From contig JARIBR010000015.1 in NCBI GenBank assembly GCA_029258695.1, positions 1-23,627 of the forward strand: a stretch of 23,627 nucleotides of DNA. Direction: 5' to 3'. Source of the stretch: Quadrisphaera sp. (GTDB lineage Bacteria > Actinomycetota > Actinomycetes > Actinomycetales > Quadrisphaeraceae). Position numbers and translations under genes: made by a program. Positions within the stretch are counted from its first letter, which is position 1. Each line of letters starts with the position of its first letter. Of this stretch, positions 1-8,271 are shown piece by piece. The notes under the pieces are model-generated. The model saw only the letters and a list, made by a program, of their open reading frames with translations, was not told the DNA's origin and searched no databases.

Positions 1-235
1 CCAGCGCCGGCGAGCCGGACGACGCGGGCGCCGAGGCGGACGGCTCGGACGGCTCGGACGGCGCGGACGAGCTCGGTGGCGCAGCGCCCGTGGGCTCGGC
101 CGGCTCCGGCCCACCGGCGCTGCACGCCACGAGCGTCGTCGCGGCGAGCATCCCGGCCGCCAGCACCGTGGCCGGTCTGCTCGCCGAGGGCCGCGGGCGG
201 GCCGAGGGCCGGGGACGCGGGGATCTCTGCTGCAC
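1..235 (-). CDS. Lipoprotein, N-terminal part (cut by the window edge)
   Basis: Reading leftward from a GTG at 235, the frame stays open to the window edge (78 codons). It begins with an arginine- and proline-rich stretch of about 20 residues. A hydrophobic segment follows (residues about 22-37) and ends in the lipobox LVAC, with the lipidated cysteine at residue 38. After the cysteine comes a Pro/Ser/Glu/Ala-rich linker, the usual tether of actinobacterial surface lipoproteins. The functional domain lies outside the window, so the role (for example solute binding) cannot be told. The start is supported by a hexamer CATGCT six bases upstream and the absence of a ribosome binding site, which is the leaderless pattern seen elsewhere in this window. 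The gene is divergent from the purine permease at 346. It is shadowed by plus-strand open frames without coding features. Confidence 0.72.
   Translation of the reverse strand, partial: MQQRSPRPRPSARPRPSASRPATVLAAGMLAATTLVACSAGGPEPAEPTGAAPPSSSAPSEPSEPSASAPASSGSPAL
42..68. repeat. Short tandem repeat, 9-bp unit x3
   Basis: Units GGCTCGGAC (42-50), GGCTCGGAC (51-59) and GGCGCGGAC (60-68) lie in the lipoprotein frame. On the minus strand they encode the Ser-Glu-Pro type linker after the lipobox. This is a low-complexity spacer and probably of variable length between strains. Confidence 0.6.
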
Positions 236-241
236 CCGACC

Positions 242-247
242 AGCATG
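242..247 (-). promoter_or_regulatory. Putative -10 element of leaderless lipoprotein gene
   Basis: On the minus strand CATGCT is followed by six bases (ggtcgg) and then the GTG start at 235. The spacing puts the expected transcription start on or next to the start codon. No Shine-Dalgarno sequence is present. No clear -35 was seen. Confidence 0.4.
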
Positions 248-345
248 CGCCAGCACGCCGCCGTGCGCGCCACCTCGCTCGCCACCGGGGCGCCCGCGCT
301 GCCATGCTGGCGCGGCCGCCCTCCACGTCGCCCCGAAGGACGCCC

Positions 346-1833
346 ATGTCGACCGCGCCGCTCCCCTCCGACACCGACCCCGGGCCCGACGAGCCCCGCT
401 CCGCGCGCGGTCGCCTCGACCGGTACTTCTCCATCTCCTCACGGGGGTCCACCGTGAGGCGCGAGGTGCGCGGCGGGATCGCGACGTTCTTCACGATGGC
501 CTACATCGTGGTGCTCAACCCGCTGATCATCGGCACCGCGCCGGACGTCGAGGGGACCATCCTCGGCGTGCCCACCGTCGCCGCGGTCACCACGCTCGTG
601 GCGGGGGTGATGACCATCCTCATGGGGGTGGTGGGCAAGTACCCGTTCGCCCTGGCCGCCGGGCTGGGCCTCAACGCCTTCGTGGCCTTCGGGATCGCGA
701 GCCAGATGACGTGGGCCGACGCGATGGGCCTGGTGGTGCTCGAGGGCATCATCATCACGCTGCTCGTCCTCACCGGCTTCCGCACGGCGGTGCTGCGCGC
801 CATCCCCGGGCAGCTCAAGACCGCCATCGGCGTGGGCATCGGGCTGTTCATCGCCCTCATCGGCTTCGTCGACGCGGGCTTCGTGCGCGTCCCCGAGGGC
901 GCAGCGACGCCCCTGGAGCTCGGAGTGGGCGGCAGCCTGCAGGGGTGGCCGACGGTGGTCTTCGTCGTCGGGCTGCTGCTCACCGCGGTGCTCGTCGCCC
1001 GGCGGGTCCGCGGCGCCATCCTCATCGGCATCATCGCCGCGACGGTGCTCTCGCTCGTCGTCGAGGCGGTCTTCGACATCGGCCCGCGCGTCGCGCCCGG
1101 CGCGCCGCCGAACCCCGAGGGCTGGGGGCTCGTGGTGCCGGCGCTGCCGACCGAGCTGTTCAGCCTCCCGGACCTCTCGCTGCTCGGCCGGGCGAGCCTG
1201 CTCGGCGCGTTCAGCCAGATCACCGTCGTGGCCGCGGTGCTCCTCGTCTTCACTCTGCTGCTCGCGGACTTCTTCGACACGATGGGCACCGTCGTCGGGG
1301 TCGGCGCGGAGGCCGGGCTGCTCGACGAGAAGGGCAACCTCCCCGGCGTGGAGCGCGTGCTGTTCGTGGACTCCATCGCCGCCGTGGCCGGCGGGTTCGC
1401 CTCGACCTCGTCGAACACCACCTACGTGGAGTCCGCGGCCGGCGTCGGCGAGGGCGCCCGAACGGGCCTGGCCAGCGTGGTCACCGGGGCGCTGTTCCTC
1501 GTCGCCATGTTCTTCACGCCCCTGGTGCAGGTGGTGCCCTTCGAGGCCGCCACCCCGGCGCTGGTGGTCGTCGGCTTCCTCATGCTCACGCAGGTGCGGT
1601 CCATCGACTTCGAGGACTACTCCATCGCCATCCCGTGCTTCCTCACCATCGTGGTGATGCCTTTCACCTACTCCATCGCCAACGGCATCGGCGCGGGGTT
1701 CATCTCCTACACCCTCATCGCGCTGGTGTCGGGGAGGGGGCGCAGCGTCCACCCGCTGCTGTGGCTGGTCTCGGCGCTGTTCATCGCCTACTTCGCCATC
1801 GCGCCGATCCGCGCGCTGTTCGGGGTCGCCTGA
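346..1833 (+). CDS. NCS2 family purine permease (AzgA-like)
   Basis: This is a 495-aa integral membrane protein that should import purine bases (adenine, guanine or hypoxanthine) by proton symport. Family signatures are FFTMAYIVVLNPLII near residues 46-60, DFFDTMGT at 308-315 and STSSNTTYVES at 353-363; the last two are the substrate-site regions of the AzgA branch of NCS2. Roughly a dozen or more hydrophobic segments span the protein. The ATG at 346 was chosen because GAAGGA lies five bases upstream and because residues encoded upstream look non-coding. The frame is open further upstream, so longer predictions are possible but have no ribosome binding site. The next gene is convergent. The deoD module about 9 kb away is a functional partner by inference only. 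Confidence 0.93.
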   Translation: MSTAPLPSDTDPGPDEPRSARGRLDRYFSISSRGSTVRREVRGGIATFFTMAYIVVLNPLIIGTAPDVEGTILGVPTVAAVTTLVAGVMTILMGVVGKYPFALAAGLGLNAFVAFGIASQMTWADAMGLVVLEGIIITLLVLTGFRTAVLRAIPGQLKTAIGVGIGLFIALIGFVDAGFVRVPEGAATPLELGVGGSLQGWPTVVFVVGLLLTAVLVARRVRGAILIGIIAATVLSLVVEAVFDIGPRVAPGAPPNPEGWGLVVPALPTELFSLPDLSLLGRASLLGAFSQITVVAAVLLVFTLLLADFFDTMGTVVGVGAEAGLLDEKGNLPGVERVLFVDSIAAVAGGFASTSSNTTYVESAAGVGEGARTGLASVVTGALFLVAMFFTPLVQVVPFEAATPALVVVGFLMLTQVRSIDFEDYSIAIPCFLTIVVMPFTYSIANGIGAGFISYTLIALVSGRGRSVHPLLWLVSALFIAYFAIAPIRALFGVA

Positions 1834-1866
1834 GGCAGGCGGTACACGGCTGCGGTCAGGCCTGCT
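1827..1866. terminator. Hairpin-forming region between convergent genes
   Basis: CGCCTG (1827-1832) and CAGGCG (1836-1841) can form a six-base stem around the permease stop codon. GCCTGA (1828-1833) pairs alternatively with TCAGGC (1856-1861), which contains the antiporter stop on the other strand. GCAGGC (1835-1840) can also pair with GCCTGC (1860-1865). There is no U-tract, so a terminator role is inferred from position only. Confidence 0.35.
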
Positions 1867-3142
1867 GGGCGTCCGCGCGCTGGCGTCGCCGCCGGTGGCG
1901 CAGCGGCAGCTGGTGCGGCACGCGGGCGTGCTCGGGCGCGCCGCTCCCGCCCACCGACGACATCGCGGCCCCGTACCGGGCGCTCAGCGGGGCGGCGCTC
2001 ACGCCGTGCAGGACGATGCTCGCCAGGATCGTCGTCGACGCCACGACGAAGACCTCCCGGGCTCCGGGCACCCCGGCGGAGTCCGCGACGATCACCGCGT
2101 AGACGATGGATGCCAGCCCTCTCGGCCCGGCCCACCCGATGAAGGCGACGGTGCGCAGGCGCACGCCGCTGCCCAGCAGCGAGAGCGCCACCGCCGCGGG
2201 ACGCACCAGGAGCAGGCTGGCGCCGGCGTAGGCCACGGTGCGCCCGTCGATCTCGGGCAGGACGTCGCCGAGCACCACCGCCCCGAAGAGCAGGAACGTC
2301 ACCAGCGTGAGGAGCTGGCCCTCGGTCTCGGAGAACTCCTGGGTGCGCGGCAGCAGGGAGCGGGCGGTGGTACCGACCACCAGGCCGGCGGTGAAGGCCG
2401 CGACGAAGCCGTTGCCGCCCACGAGCTCGGCGCCGGCGTAGGCGATGGCCGCGAGCGCGATGGTCGCCAGGCGCTGCGCGGTCGGCGTGGTCCAGTCCCG
2501 CGCCGCGCTCCACTCCAGGAGCCTGCCGCCGAGCCACCCGGTGGCGATGCCGGCGGCGATCCCGAGCCCGACGAGCTGGAGGAGCAGGCCCGCGTAGCTC
2601 GACGGCGCGGCGGTCTGGCGCAGCGCGAGGTCCAGGGCGATCGTGAGGAACGGCACGGCGAGGCCGTCGTTGAGGCCGCTCTCGACGTTGAGGGTCTGCC
2701 GGACGCGCGCGGGCACGCTGTCGTCGCTGACGAACGACTGGCCCAGCGCGGCGTCGGTGGGGGCGAGGACGACCGCGAGCACCACGAGCGTGGCCAGCGG
2801 GACCGCCGGGAGCAGCAGCGCGCCCGCGCCGAGGCCGACGGCGATGGCCAGCGGCAGGCCGAGGACGAGCAGGCGCAGCGCCAGGCTGTGCTGGCGCAGC
2901 ACGGTGCGCAGCTCCATGCGGGAGGCGTCGGTGAACAGGACCACCACCAGCGTGGCCTCCGCCAGGGCGCTCACGACGTCACTGCCGACACCGAGGTCGA
3001 GGATCCCGAGCACGCTGGAGCCGAGCAGCAGCCCCGCACCGGTGAATATCATCGGCATGGTCACCGACGTGCCGCTCAGCCGGCCGGCGAGCACGCCGAA
3101 GGCCAGGACCGCGAGGGCCACCACGAGGAGGTTGACGTCCAC
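1856..3142 (-). CDS. Na+/H+ antiporter of the CPA1 (NhaP-type) family
   Basis: This is a 428-aa cation:proton antiporter for pH and sodium homeostasis, located in the cytoplasmic membrane. About 12 hydrophobic segments are visible. Key signatures are LFTDASRM (70-76), APTDAALG with Asp130, and ESGLNDG at 154-160, whose Asp159 corresponds to the conserved ion-binding aspartate of CPA1 proteins. The C-terminus ends in a short basic tail and lacks the long cytosolic domain of NhaP2- or plant-type members. The start is a GTG preceded by GGAGG (3148-3152 on the plus strand) with a five-base spacer. An upstream in-frame ATG would add 107 Pro/Arg-rich residues overlapping mgtE and is rejected. It runs divergently from mgtE (86 bp apart) and convergently to the purine permease. 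Confidence 0.92.
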   Translation of the reverse strand: MDVNLLVVALAVLAFGVLAGRLSGTSVTMPMIFTGAGLLLGSSVLGILDLGVGSDVVSALAEATLVVVLFTDASRMELRTVLRQHSLALRLLVLGLPLAIAVGLGAGALLLPAVPLATLVVLAVVLAPTDAALGQSFVSDDSVPARVRQTLNVESGLNDGLAVPFLTIALDLALRQTAAPSSYAGLLLQLVGLGIAAGIATGWLGGRLLEWSAARDWTTPTAQRLATIALAAIAYAGAELVGGNGFVAAFTAGLVVGTTARSLLPRTQEFSETEGQLLTLVTFLLFGAVVLGDVLPEIDGRTVAYAGASLLLVRPAAVALSLLGSGVRLRTVAFIGWAGPRGLASIVYAVIVADSAGVPGAREVFVVASTTILASIVLHGVSAAPLSARYGAAMSSVGGSGAPEHARVPHQLPLRHRRRRQRADAQQA

Positions 3143-3207
3143 GCGTTCCTCCGGTCCTCGTCCACGGGCTGGTCCAGCCGGCCCGTGCGGGCGCGCGTGC
3201 CGGCGGA

Positions 3208-3239
3208 CAGCATGCCTACGCTGCGCCGGTGCTGCGACC
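3208..3239 (+). repeat. 32-bp perfect direct repeat, copy 1 (mgtE promoter and start)
   Basis: This sequence is identical base for base to 4610-4641, an offset of 1402 bp. It contains 21 bases before the mgtE GTG, including the TACGCT hexamer, and the first 11 coding bases. Identity stops abruptly on both sides. Confidence 0.95.
3217..3222 (+). promoter_or_regulatory. Putative -10 element of leaderless mgtE
   Basis: TACGCT matches the actinobacterial TAnnnT consensus and is followed by six bases and the GTG start at 3229. There is no ribosome binding site, so a leaderless transcript is likely. A Mg-sensing leader RNA is therefore not expected here. The same hexamer and spacer recur in the second repeat copy. 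Confidence 0.6.
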
Positions 3240-4578
3240 CGAGGACGTGGACGTGGACGCGGTCGAGCGGGCGGTCTCCCGCCGGGAGCTGACGTCGGTG
3301 TCCGCCCTGCTGGCGACGATGCCGGTGTCGAGCGTCGTGAGGCTCCTCGAGCGGCTGGACGCCGTCGACCGGGCGGTGGTCTACCGCCTGCTGGCGAAGA
3401 GCAGGGCCCTGGAGGTCTTCGACGGCCTCGACCCGACGCTGCAGTCGGACCTGGTGAAGGCACTCCAGGACGAGGACGTCACCGCCGTCTTCGCCGGGCT
3501 GGACCCCGACGACCGCGTCAGCCTCCTCGACGAGCTGCCCGCCGGGCTCGCGACCCGCCTGCTCTCCGGGCTCCCCGCCGACCAGCGCGAGGTCACGTCC
3601 ATCGTGCTGGGGTACCCGCAGGGCTCGATCGGGCGCCGCATGAGCCCCGAGGTCGTCACGACGCACCCCGGGCTCACCGTGGCGCTGACCCTCCAGCGGA
3701 TCCGCCAGCGCATCCACCGCGCAGAGACGGTCTACACCGTGCTCGTCACCGACCACGGCCGACGGCTGGTCGGCGTCGTCAGCCTGCGCGAGCTCCTCGA
3801 GGCCGACCCGGAGTCCCTCGTGGAGGACCTCGTCCACGAGCAGTTCTACGCCGCACGCGCCACGGACGACGCCGAGATCGTCGCGAGGCGATCCGCCGGC
3901 CTCAGGCTCCTCGCGGCCCCCGTCGTCGACGCCGAGCAGCGGCTCGTCGGCATCCTCACCGTGGACGACGCGCTGCGGATCCTCGAGGAGGCCGAGTCCG
4001 AGGACCAGGCCCGGATGAGCGGGTCGAAGCCGCTGCGCCGGCCCTACCTGGCGACGCCGGTCGCCTCCATCGTGCGCTCGCGCGTCGTGTGGCTCTACGT
4101 CCTGGCCGTCGGGGCGGTCCTCACGGTGCAGGTGCTGGAGATCTTCGAGGCGACCCTCTCGCAGGTGACCACGCTTTCCCTGTTCATCCCGCTGCTCATC
4201 GGGACCGGGGGCAACACCGGCAACCAGGCGGCGACGACCATCACGCGGGCGCTCGCGCTCCAGGACGTGCGCCCGCGGGACATCCTCACGGTGCTGGCCC
4301 GCGAGGCTCGTGTCGGGTTCTCCCTCGGCTTCCTGCTCGGAGGGACGGGCCTGCTCGTCGCCGGCCTCGTCTACGGTCCGGCGATCGGGGTGGTGATCGG
4401 TCTGACCCTGCTGGGCATCTGCACGATGTCCGCGGTCGTCGGCGCCGGCATGCCCGTGCTCGCGCGCGCCGAGCGGGTCGACCCGGCCGTGTTCTCCAAC
4501 CCCTTCAACAGCACCTTCGTCGACGCCAGCGGGCTCGTCATCTACTTCCTCATCGCCACGACGGTGCTCGGGCTGTGA
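3229..4578 (+). CDS. mgtE: Magnesium transporter MgtE
   Basis: This 449-aa homodimeric Mg2+ channel of the cytoplasmic membrane has the full MgtE architecture. The helical N domain (about residues 1-130) contains repeated LDP-D motifs such as GLDPDDR. A pair of CBS domains follows (about 135-255), then a C-terminal pore with five membrane helices from about residue 280. GTGGNTGNQAAT (about 324-335) is the conserved pore-helix motif. Asp432 in TFVDASG corresponds, from memory of the family, to the selectivity aspartate of Thermus MgtE. Length is normal for the family. The start is a GTG with the leaderless promoter pattern. Regulation is expected at protein level, through Mg2+ binding between the N and CBS domains, rather than by a leader RNA. 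The first four residues (MLRP) equal those of the next gene because of the 32-bp repeat. Confidence 0.96.
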   Translation: MLRPEDVDVDAVERAVSRRELTSVSALLATMPVSSVVRLLERLDAVDRAVVYRLLAKSRALEVFDGLDPTLQSDLVKALQDEDVTAVFAGLDPDDRVSLLDELPAGLATRLLSGLPADQREVTSIVLGYPQGSIGRRMSPEVVTTHPGLTVALTLQRIRQRIHRAETVYTVLVTDHGRRLVGVVSLRELLEADPESLVEDLVHEQFYAARATDDAEIVARRSAGLRLLAAPVVDAEQRLVGILTVDDALRILEEAESEDQARMSGSKPLRRPYLATPVASIVRSRVVWLYVLAVGAVLTVQVLEIFEATLSQVTTLSLFIPLLIGTGGNTGNQAATTITRALALQDVRPRDILTVLAREARVGFSLGFLLGGTGLLVAGLVYGPAIGVVIGLTLLGICTMSAVVGAGMPVLARAERVDPAVFSNPFNSTFVDASGLVIYFLIATTVLGL

Positions 4579-4609
4579 ACGGAGCACCCGTCCGGCGAGC
4601 GCCCTGAGC

Positions 4610-4641
4610 CAGCATGCCTACGCTGCGCCGGTGCTGCGACC
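4610..4641 (+). repeat. 32-bp perfect direct repeat, copy 2 (hydrolase promoter and start)
   Basis: Identical to 3208-3239, with the GTG start at the same relative position. The rest of the two coding regions is unrelated, so only the promoter-plus-start segment is shared. Confidence 0.95.
4619..4624 (+). promoter_or_regulatory. Putative -10 element of leaderless hydrolase gene
   Basis: TACGCT, six bases, then GTG at 4631; identical to the mgtE element. The gap to mgtE is 52 bp, so the hydrolase probably has its own promoter besides any read-through. Confidence 0.6.
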
Positions 4642-6322
4642 GCTGGACCCCGTGGGCCTGGTCGTCGCCACCGGGTTCGCGGCGCTGTCGATGACCCCGA
4701 GCCTGCTGCCGCGCGAGTGGTTCTACCAGGGGATCGTCTCGGGGATCACCGCCGCGGTGGGCTACGGCGTGGGGACGAGCCTGCGGGCGGCCGTCGCCGC
4801 GGTGGCGCGTCGCACCCGGTGGGGGCGATCGGCAGCCGTCGCGCTGGCACGCCGGGAGCCGCGCCTCGGCCGACGCCTCGCGTGGGCGGCGTTGGCCGCG
4901 AGCCTCGTCACGGTGCTCGTGGCCATGCTCGTCGCCGGGCTCGTCTGGCAGCGGCGCACCGCCGCGCTCGTCGACGCCGACGTGGCCAGCGGCGCGGTCT
5001 GGGCCCTCACCGGTCCGATGCTCGTGGTGGTGGCCGCGGTCCTCCTCGCTCTCGCCCGGTCGGTGCGCTGGCTCGCGGGCGCGGTGGCGCGCCTGCTGCA
5101 GCGCCGCACCGGTCTGCCGCCCTCGGTGGCCGCCGCGACCGGAGCGCTCGTCGCCGTGGCCCTCACCACGCTGGTGGTGCTCGACGTGGTCCTGCGGCCC
5201 GGCTTCCGGGTCGTCGACAGGGTCTTCGCCGAGGTCAACACCGGCACCCCCGACGCCGTGGCGCAGCCGGTGGCGAGCGAGCGGTCCGGCTCGCCGGCGT
5301 CGCTGGTCCCCTGGGACACCCTGGGCAAGCAGGGGAGGGTCTTCGTCAGCGGCGGACCCACCCGAGAGGAGCTGACGCAGGCCTCCGGGCGGCCGGCGCG
5401 CGAGCCGGTGCGTGCCTACGTCGGCCTCGACACCGCCCCCACGCCGTCGGCCCGGGCCGCCGAGGCCGTCGAGGAGCTCGAGCGCGCCGGAGGCCTCGAG
5501 CGCGAGGTGCTCGTCGTCGTCGGCACCACCGGCACCGGGTGGGTCGACGAGGCCGCGGCCAGCGCCGTCGAGCTGGTCCACGGCGGCGACACCGCGCTCG
5601 TGGCCAGCCAGTACTCCTACCTGCCCAGCTGGATCTCCTTCCTCGTCGACCGCGAGCGCGCCGCCGACGAGGGGCGTGCGCTGTTCGACGCGGTGGCCGA
5701 CCGCGTCGACGCGATGCCCCCCGAGGCCCGGCCGCAGCTCATCGCCTACGGCGAGTCCCTCGGCTCCTTCTCCTCCCAGGCCCCCTTCGACTCCATCGCC
5801 GAGGTACGTGATCGCAGCGACGGGGCCCTGTGGGTGGGGCCTCCGCACGCCTCGACGCTGTGGCAGCGCGTGGTCGCGCGACGCGAGCCGGGCACGACGC
5901 TGGCGTCGCCGTTGGTCGACGGCGGGCGCGCGGTGCGCCTGGCCGGGGACGCCGCCGAGCTCGCCGAGCCTCCGCGTCCCTGGCGCAGCCCGCGCGTCGC
6001 CTACCTCCAGCACGGCTCCGACCCGGTGGTGTGGTGGACGCCCGACCTGCTGTTCTCCCGCCCGGCGTGGCTGGCCGAGCCAGCCACGGACGACGTCATC
6101 GCCGCCATGAGCTGGTACCCCGTCGTGACCTTCTGGCAGGTCAGCGCCGACCTGGCGAACTCCCAGGCCGTGCCCGACGGGCACGGTCACAACTACCGGG
6201 CGCTCGCGCTCGACGCGGTCGCGGACCTCGTCCCGCCGCAGGGGTGGAGCCGGGCCGACACCGAGCGCGCGAGGATCGTGCACGCTGAGGTGGTGGAGCG
6301 GGCGATGGAGATCGAAGGATGA
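4631..6322 (+). CDS. Membrane-anchored alpha/beta hydrolase (Abhydrolase_9 type)
   Basis: This 563-aa protein has a membrane part followed by a hydrolase domain, matching the actinobacterial pair Abhydrolase_9_N plus Abhydrolase_9. About five hydrophobic helices occur within residues 5-200 (for example GLVVATGFAALSM and WAALAASLVTVLVAMLVAGL). The catalytic domain carries the nucleophile elbow YGESLGS with Ser376. Asp464 in GSDPVVWW and His518 or His520 in DGHGHNY are candidate partners for the triad. The family is thought to be esterase-like with unknown natural substrate; a lipid or cell-envelope substrate is inference. The stop codon overlaps the start of the CPBP protease gene by four bases (ATGA), suggesting co-translation. 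The start is a GTG in the leaderless pattern. Confidence 0.9.
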   Translation: MLRPLDPVGLVVATGFAALSMTPSLLPREWFYQGIVSGITAAVGYGVGTSLRAAVAAVARRTRWGRSAAVALARREPRLGRRLAWAALAASLVTVLVAMLVAGLVWQRRTAALVDADVASGAVWALTGPMLVVVAAVLLALARSVRWLAGAVARLLQRRTGLPPSVAAATGALVAVALTTLVVLDVVLRPGFRVVDRVFAEVNTGTPDAVAQPVASERSGSPASLVPWDTLGKQGRVFVSGGPTREELTQASGRPAREPVRAYVGLDTAPTPSARAAEAVEELERAGGLEREVLVVVGTTGTGWVDEAAASAVELVHGGDTALVASQYSYLPSWISFLVDRERAADEGRALFDAVADRVDAMPPEARPQLIAYGESLGSFSSQAPFDSIAEVRDRSDGALWVGPPHASTLWQRVVARREPGTTLASPLVDGGRAVRLAGDAAELAEPPRPWRSPRVAYLQHGSDPVVWWTPDLLFSRPAWLAEPATDDVIAAMSWYPVVTFWQVSADLANSQAVPDGHGHNYRALALDAVADLVPPQGWSRADTERARIVHAEVVERAMEIEG

Positions 6323-7089
6323 CACGTACCCCGCCGCTGGACCCCCCGCCGCTCGGGCCGGCCGTGCTGACGCCGGGGCAGCGACGGCGGGCGGTGCTCG
6401 GCTTCTGCGCGCTGGCCGTCGCCCTGCTGGTGTGGGCGAACTGGGCGGTCCCGGCCCTCGGGGGCCTACTGGTCGAGCGGACGGCGCGCAACACGGCGCT
6501 GGCGCTCGCCCTGCTGGCGCTGGCCTCGGCCGCCGGTCTGGGACGGCGCGAGCTGGGGCTCAGCCGTGACGGGGTGCTGCGCGGCGCGGGCTGGGGCGCC
6601 GCGGCGGCCGGCGTCGTCGCCGCCGGGTACGTCGTCGCCGTGCTCGCCTCGCTGGTGGTTCCCGCGCTGGGGCGGCTGATCAGCGGCGGCGGCGACCAGA
6701 GCACCTCCGCGCTCCTCCTCGGCGCCCTGGTCCACGTGCCGCTGGGGACGGTGCTGTGGGAGGAGGTGGCCTTCCGCGGGGTGCTGCTGACCCTGGCGCT
6801 GCGGGCGCTGCGCCCGGGGTGGGCGGTGGTGGTGACCTCGCTGGTGTTCTCCGCGTGGCACGCGCACGGGGCGCTCGCGGGCGTCCTCGGCGATCTCGGC
6901 GGCGCCACCGCCGGCCAGGTCGGCGCCGCGGCCGGGGTCTTCGCGGTCACGGCGGCCGGGGGCGCGGTCTTCGCCTGGCTGAGGATCCGCAGCGGCAGCC
7001 TGCTGGCGCCGATGGGCCTGCACCTGGCGACCAACAGCCTCGGGATGCTCGTGGCCGCAGCCCTGCGCGGGGCCGCCTGGTCGTCCTGA
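6319..7089 (+). CDS. CPBP family intramembrane glutamic endopeptidase
   Basis: This 256-aa polytopic membrane protein has about seven hydrophobic segments. It carries the CPBP (CAAX protease / bacteriocin-processing, PF02517) motifs: EEVAFRG with Glu148, Glu149 and Arg153, and a second motif around His181 (FSAWHAHG), followed by the NS element near the C-terminus (LATNSLG). These residues form the active site in Rce1-like proteases. Bacterial members process peptides or prenylated-like substrates, but the target here is unknown. The ATG overlaps the hydrolase stop as ATGA, so the two are expressed together and may act on the same membrane substrate; that link is inference. Its stop lies 18 bp before hisC, which has its own promoter-like hexamer. 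Confidence 0.92.
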   Translation: MTRTPPLDPPPLGPAVLTPGQRRRAVLGFCALAVALLVWANWAVPALGGLLVERTARNTALALALLALASAAGLGRRELGLSRDGVLRGAGWGAAAAGVVAAGYVVAVLASLVVPALGRLISGGGDQSTSALLLGALVHVPLGTVLWEEVAFRGVLLTLALRALRPGWAVVVTSLVFSAWHAHGALAGVLGDLGGATAGQVGAAAGVFAVTAAGGAVFAWLRIRSGSLLAPMGLHLATNSLGMLVAAALRGAAWSS

Positions 7090-7094
7090 GCACC

Positions 7095-7100
7095 TAGCCT
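7095..7100 (+). promoter_or_regulatory. Putative -10 element of leaderless hisC
   Basis: TAGCCT fits TAnnnT and is followed by seven bases and GTG at 7108. No Shine-Dalgarno is present. It starts the first his block directly after the CPBP gene, so the block can be transcribed independently. Confidence 0.55.
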
Positions 7101-7107
7101 GGCGGGT

Positions 7108-8271
7108 GTGAGCAGCGCCCCACCCCCCACCGACCGTCCCGCGCGCCTGAGCGACCTCCCGATCCGCGACGACCTGCGCGCCTCCACCCCGTACGGCGCC
7201 CCCCAGATCGACGTCCCCGTGCGCCTGAACACCAACGAGAACAGCCACCCGGTGCCCGAGGCGGCGGCCACGGCGATCGTCGAGGCGCTCGCCCGCGAGG
7301 CCATCGGCCTGAACCGCTACCCCGACCGCGACGCCGTCGCCCTGCGCACCGACCTCGCCGCCCACCTCGAGCGGTCCACCGCCGCGGCGATCACCCCGGA
7401 GCAGGTCTGGGCGGCGAACGGCTCCAACGAGGTGCTCCTCCAGCTCCTCCAGGCCTTCGGGGGGCCGGGGCGCACCGCGATCGGCTTCAGCCCGTCGTAC
7501 TCCATGCACCCCGTCCTCACGGCGACCAGCGGCACCGCCTGGGTCGACGGGGGGCGCGGCGACGGCTTCGTCCTCGACGAGCGCGCCGTGGCCGAGCAGG
7601 TGCGCTCGGCTGCCGACGGGGGCGCCGACGTCGTCTTCCTCACCTCACCGAACAACCCGACCGGGACGGCGCTGGACCTCGCCGTCGTCGAGGCCGCCTA
7701 CGAGGCGACGCGCGGCATCGTCGTCGTGGACGAGGCCTACGCCGAGTTCGCCCGCGCCGGCACCCGCTCCGCGGTGGCCCTGCTGCCCGGGCGCCCGCGC
7801 CTGGTGGTCACCCGCACGATGTCCAAGGCGTTCGCCCTCGCCGGGGCGCGCGTGGGATATCTCGCCGCCGACCCCGCGCTCGTCCAGGCCCTGCTCCTGG
7901 TGCGCCTGCCCTACCACCTGTCGTCGCTGACGCAGGCCGCCGCGCGCGCCGCGCTGGCCCACGCCGACGACCTGCTCGCCACCGTCGAGGAGATCAAGGC
8001 CCAGCGCGACCGCATCGTCGAGCAGACCCGGGAGCTCGGGCTCTCACCGGTGCCCTCCGACGCCAACTTCGTGCTCGTCGGGGGATTCGCCGACGCCCCC
8101 GCCGCGTGGCAGACCCTCCTGGGGCGCGGCGTGCTGGTGCGCGACGTGGGCCTGGCGGGGCACCTGCGCGTCACCGCCGGCACGCAGGAGGAGACCACGG
8201 CCTTCCTCACCGCGCTGCGGGAGTCGGCGGTCAGCGGCGAGCTGACCCTGTCGGGCACCCTGGCCCGATGA
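7108..8271 (+). CDS. hisC: Histidinol-phosphate aminotransferase
   Basis: This 387-aa PLP-dependent enzyme converts imidazole acetol phosphate plus glutamate to histidinol phosphate in the cytoplasm. It is a fold-type I aminotransferase of normal length. The PLP lysine is Lys240 in [15 protein letters not shown]. Other family signatures are [15 protein letters not shown] near the N-terminus, the substrate-proximal LNRYPDR, the TSPNNPTG loop, and VVDEAYAEF, which holds the aspartate that contacts the PLP ring nitrogen. GTG is the start because a TAGCCT hexamer sits seven bases upstream and no ribosome binding site exists for later starts. It overlaps hisB by ATGA. hisD, usually directly upstream in actinobacteria, is not here. 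Confidence 0.96.
   Translation: MSSAPPPTDRPARLSDLPIRDDLRASTPYGAPQIDVPVRLNTNENSHPVPEAAATAIVEALAREAIGLNRYPDRDAVALRTDLAAHLERSTAAAITPEQVWAANGSNEVLLQLLQAFGGPGRTAIGFSPSYSMHPVLTATSGTAWVDGGRGDGFVLDERAVAEQVRSAADGGADVVFLTSPNNPTGTALDLAVVEAAYEATRGIVVVDEAYAEFARAGTRSAVALLPGRPRLVVTRTMSKAFALAGARVGYLAADPALVQALLLVRLPYHLSSLTQAAARAALAHADDLLATVEEIKAQRDRIVEQTRELGLSPVPSDANFVLVGGFADAPAAWQTLLGRGVLVRDVGLAGHLRVTAGTQEETTAFLTALRESAVSGELTLSGTLAR

Noticed and set aside
76..345. Upstream in-frame extension of the purine permease by 90 residues
   Set aside because: The extra residues are Arg/Pro/Ala-rich without conservation signs. They overlap a lipoprotein start on the other strand and lack a ribosome binding site, while ATG 346 has GAAGGA.
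439..1752. Long minus-strand open frame opposite the purine permease
   Set aside because: Composition is His/Asp/Gly/Arg-rich with no hydrophobic core, typical of an antisense shadow in high-GC DNA. The plus strand carries a clear permease.
3143..3228. Mg-sensing riboswitch before mgtE
   Set aside because: Only 86 bases separate mgtE from the divergent antiporter start and the promoter-like hexamer lies six bases before GTG, leaving no leader RNA.
3143..3463. 107-residue N-terminal extension of the antiporter
   Set aside because: It would overlap mgtE and is Pro/Arg-rich; the GTG at 3142 has GGAGG at five bases.
4550..6325. 591-residue minus-strand open frame opposite the hydrolase
   Set aside because: Low-complexity Gly/Arg/His/Asp composition and no motifs; the plus strand shows an intact Ser-Asp-His hydrolase.
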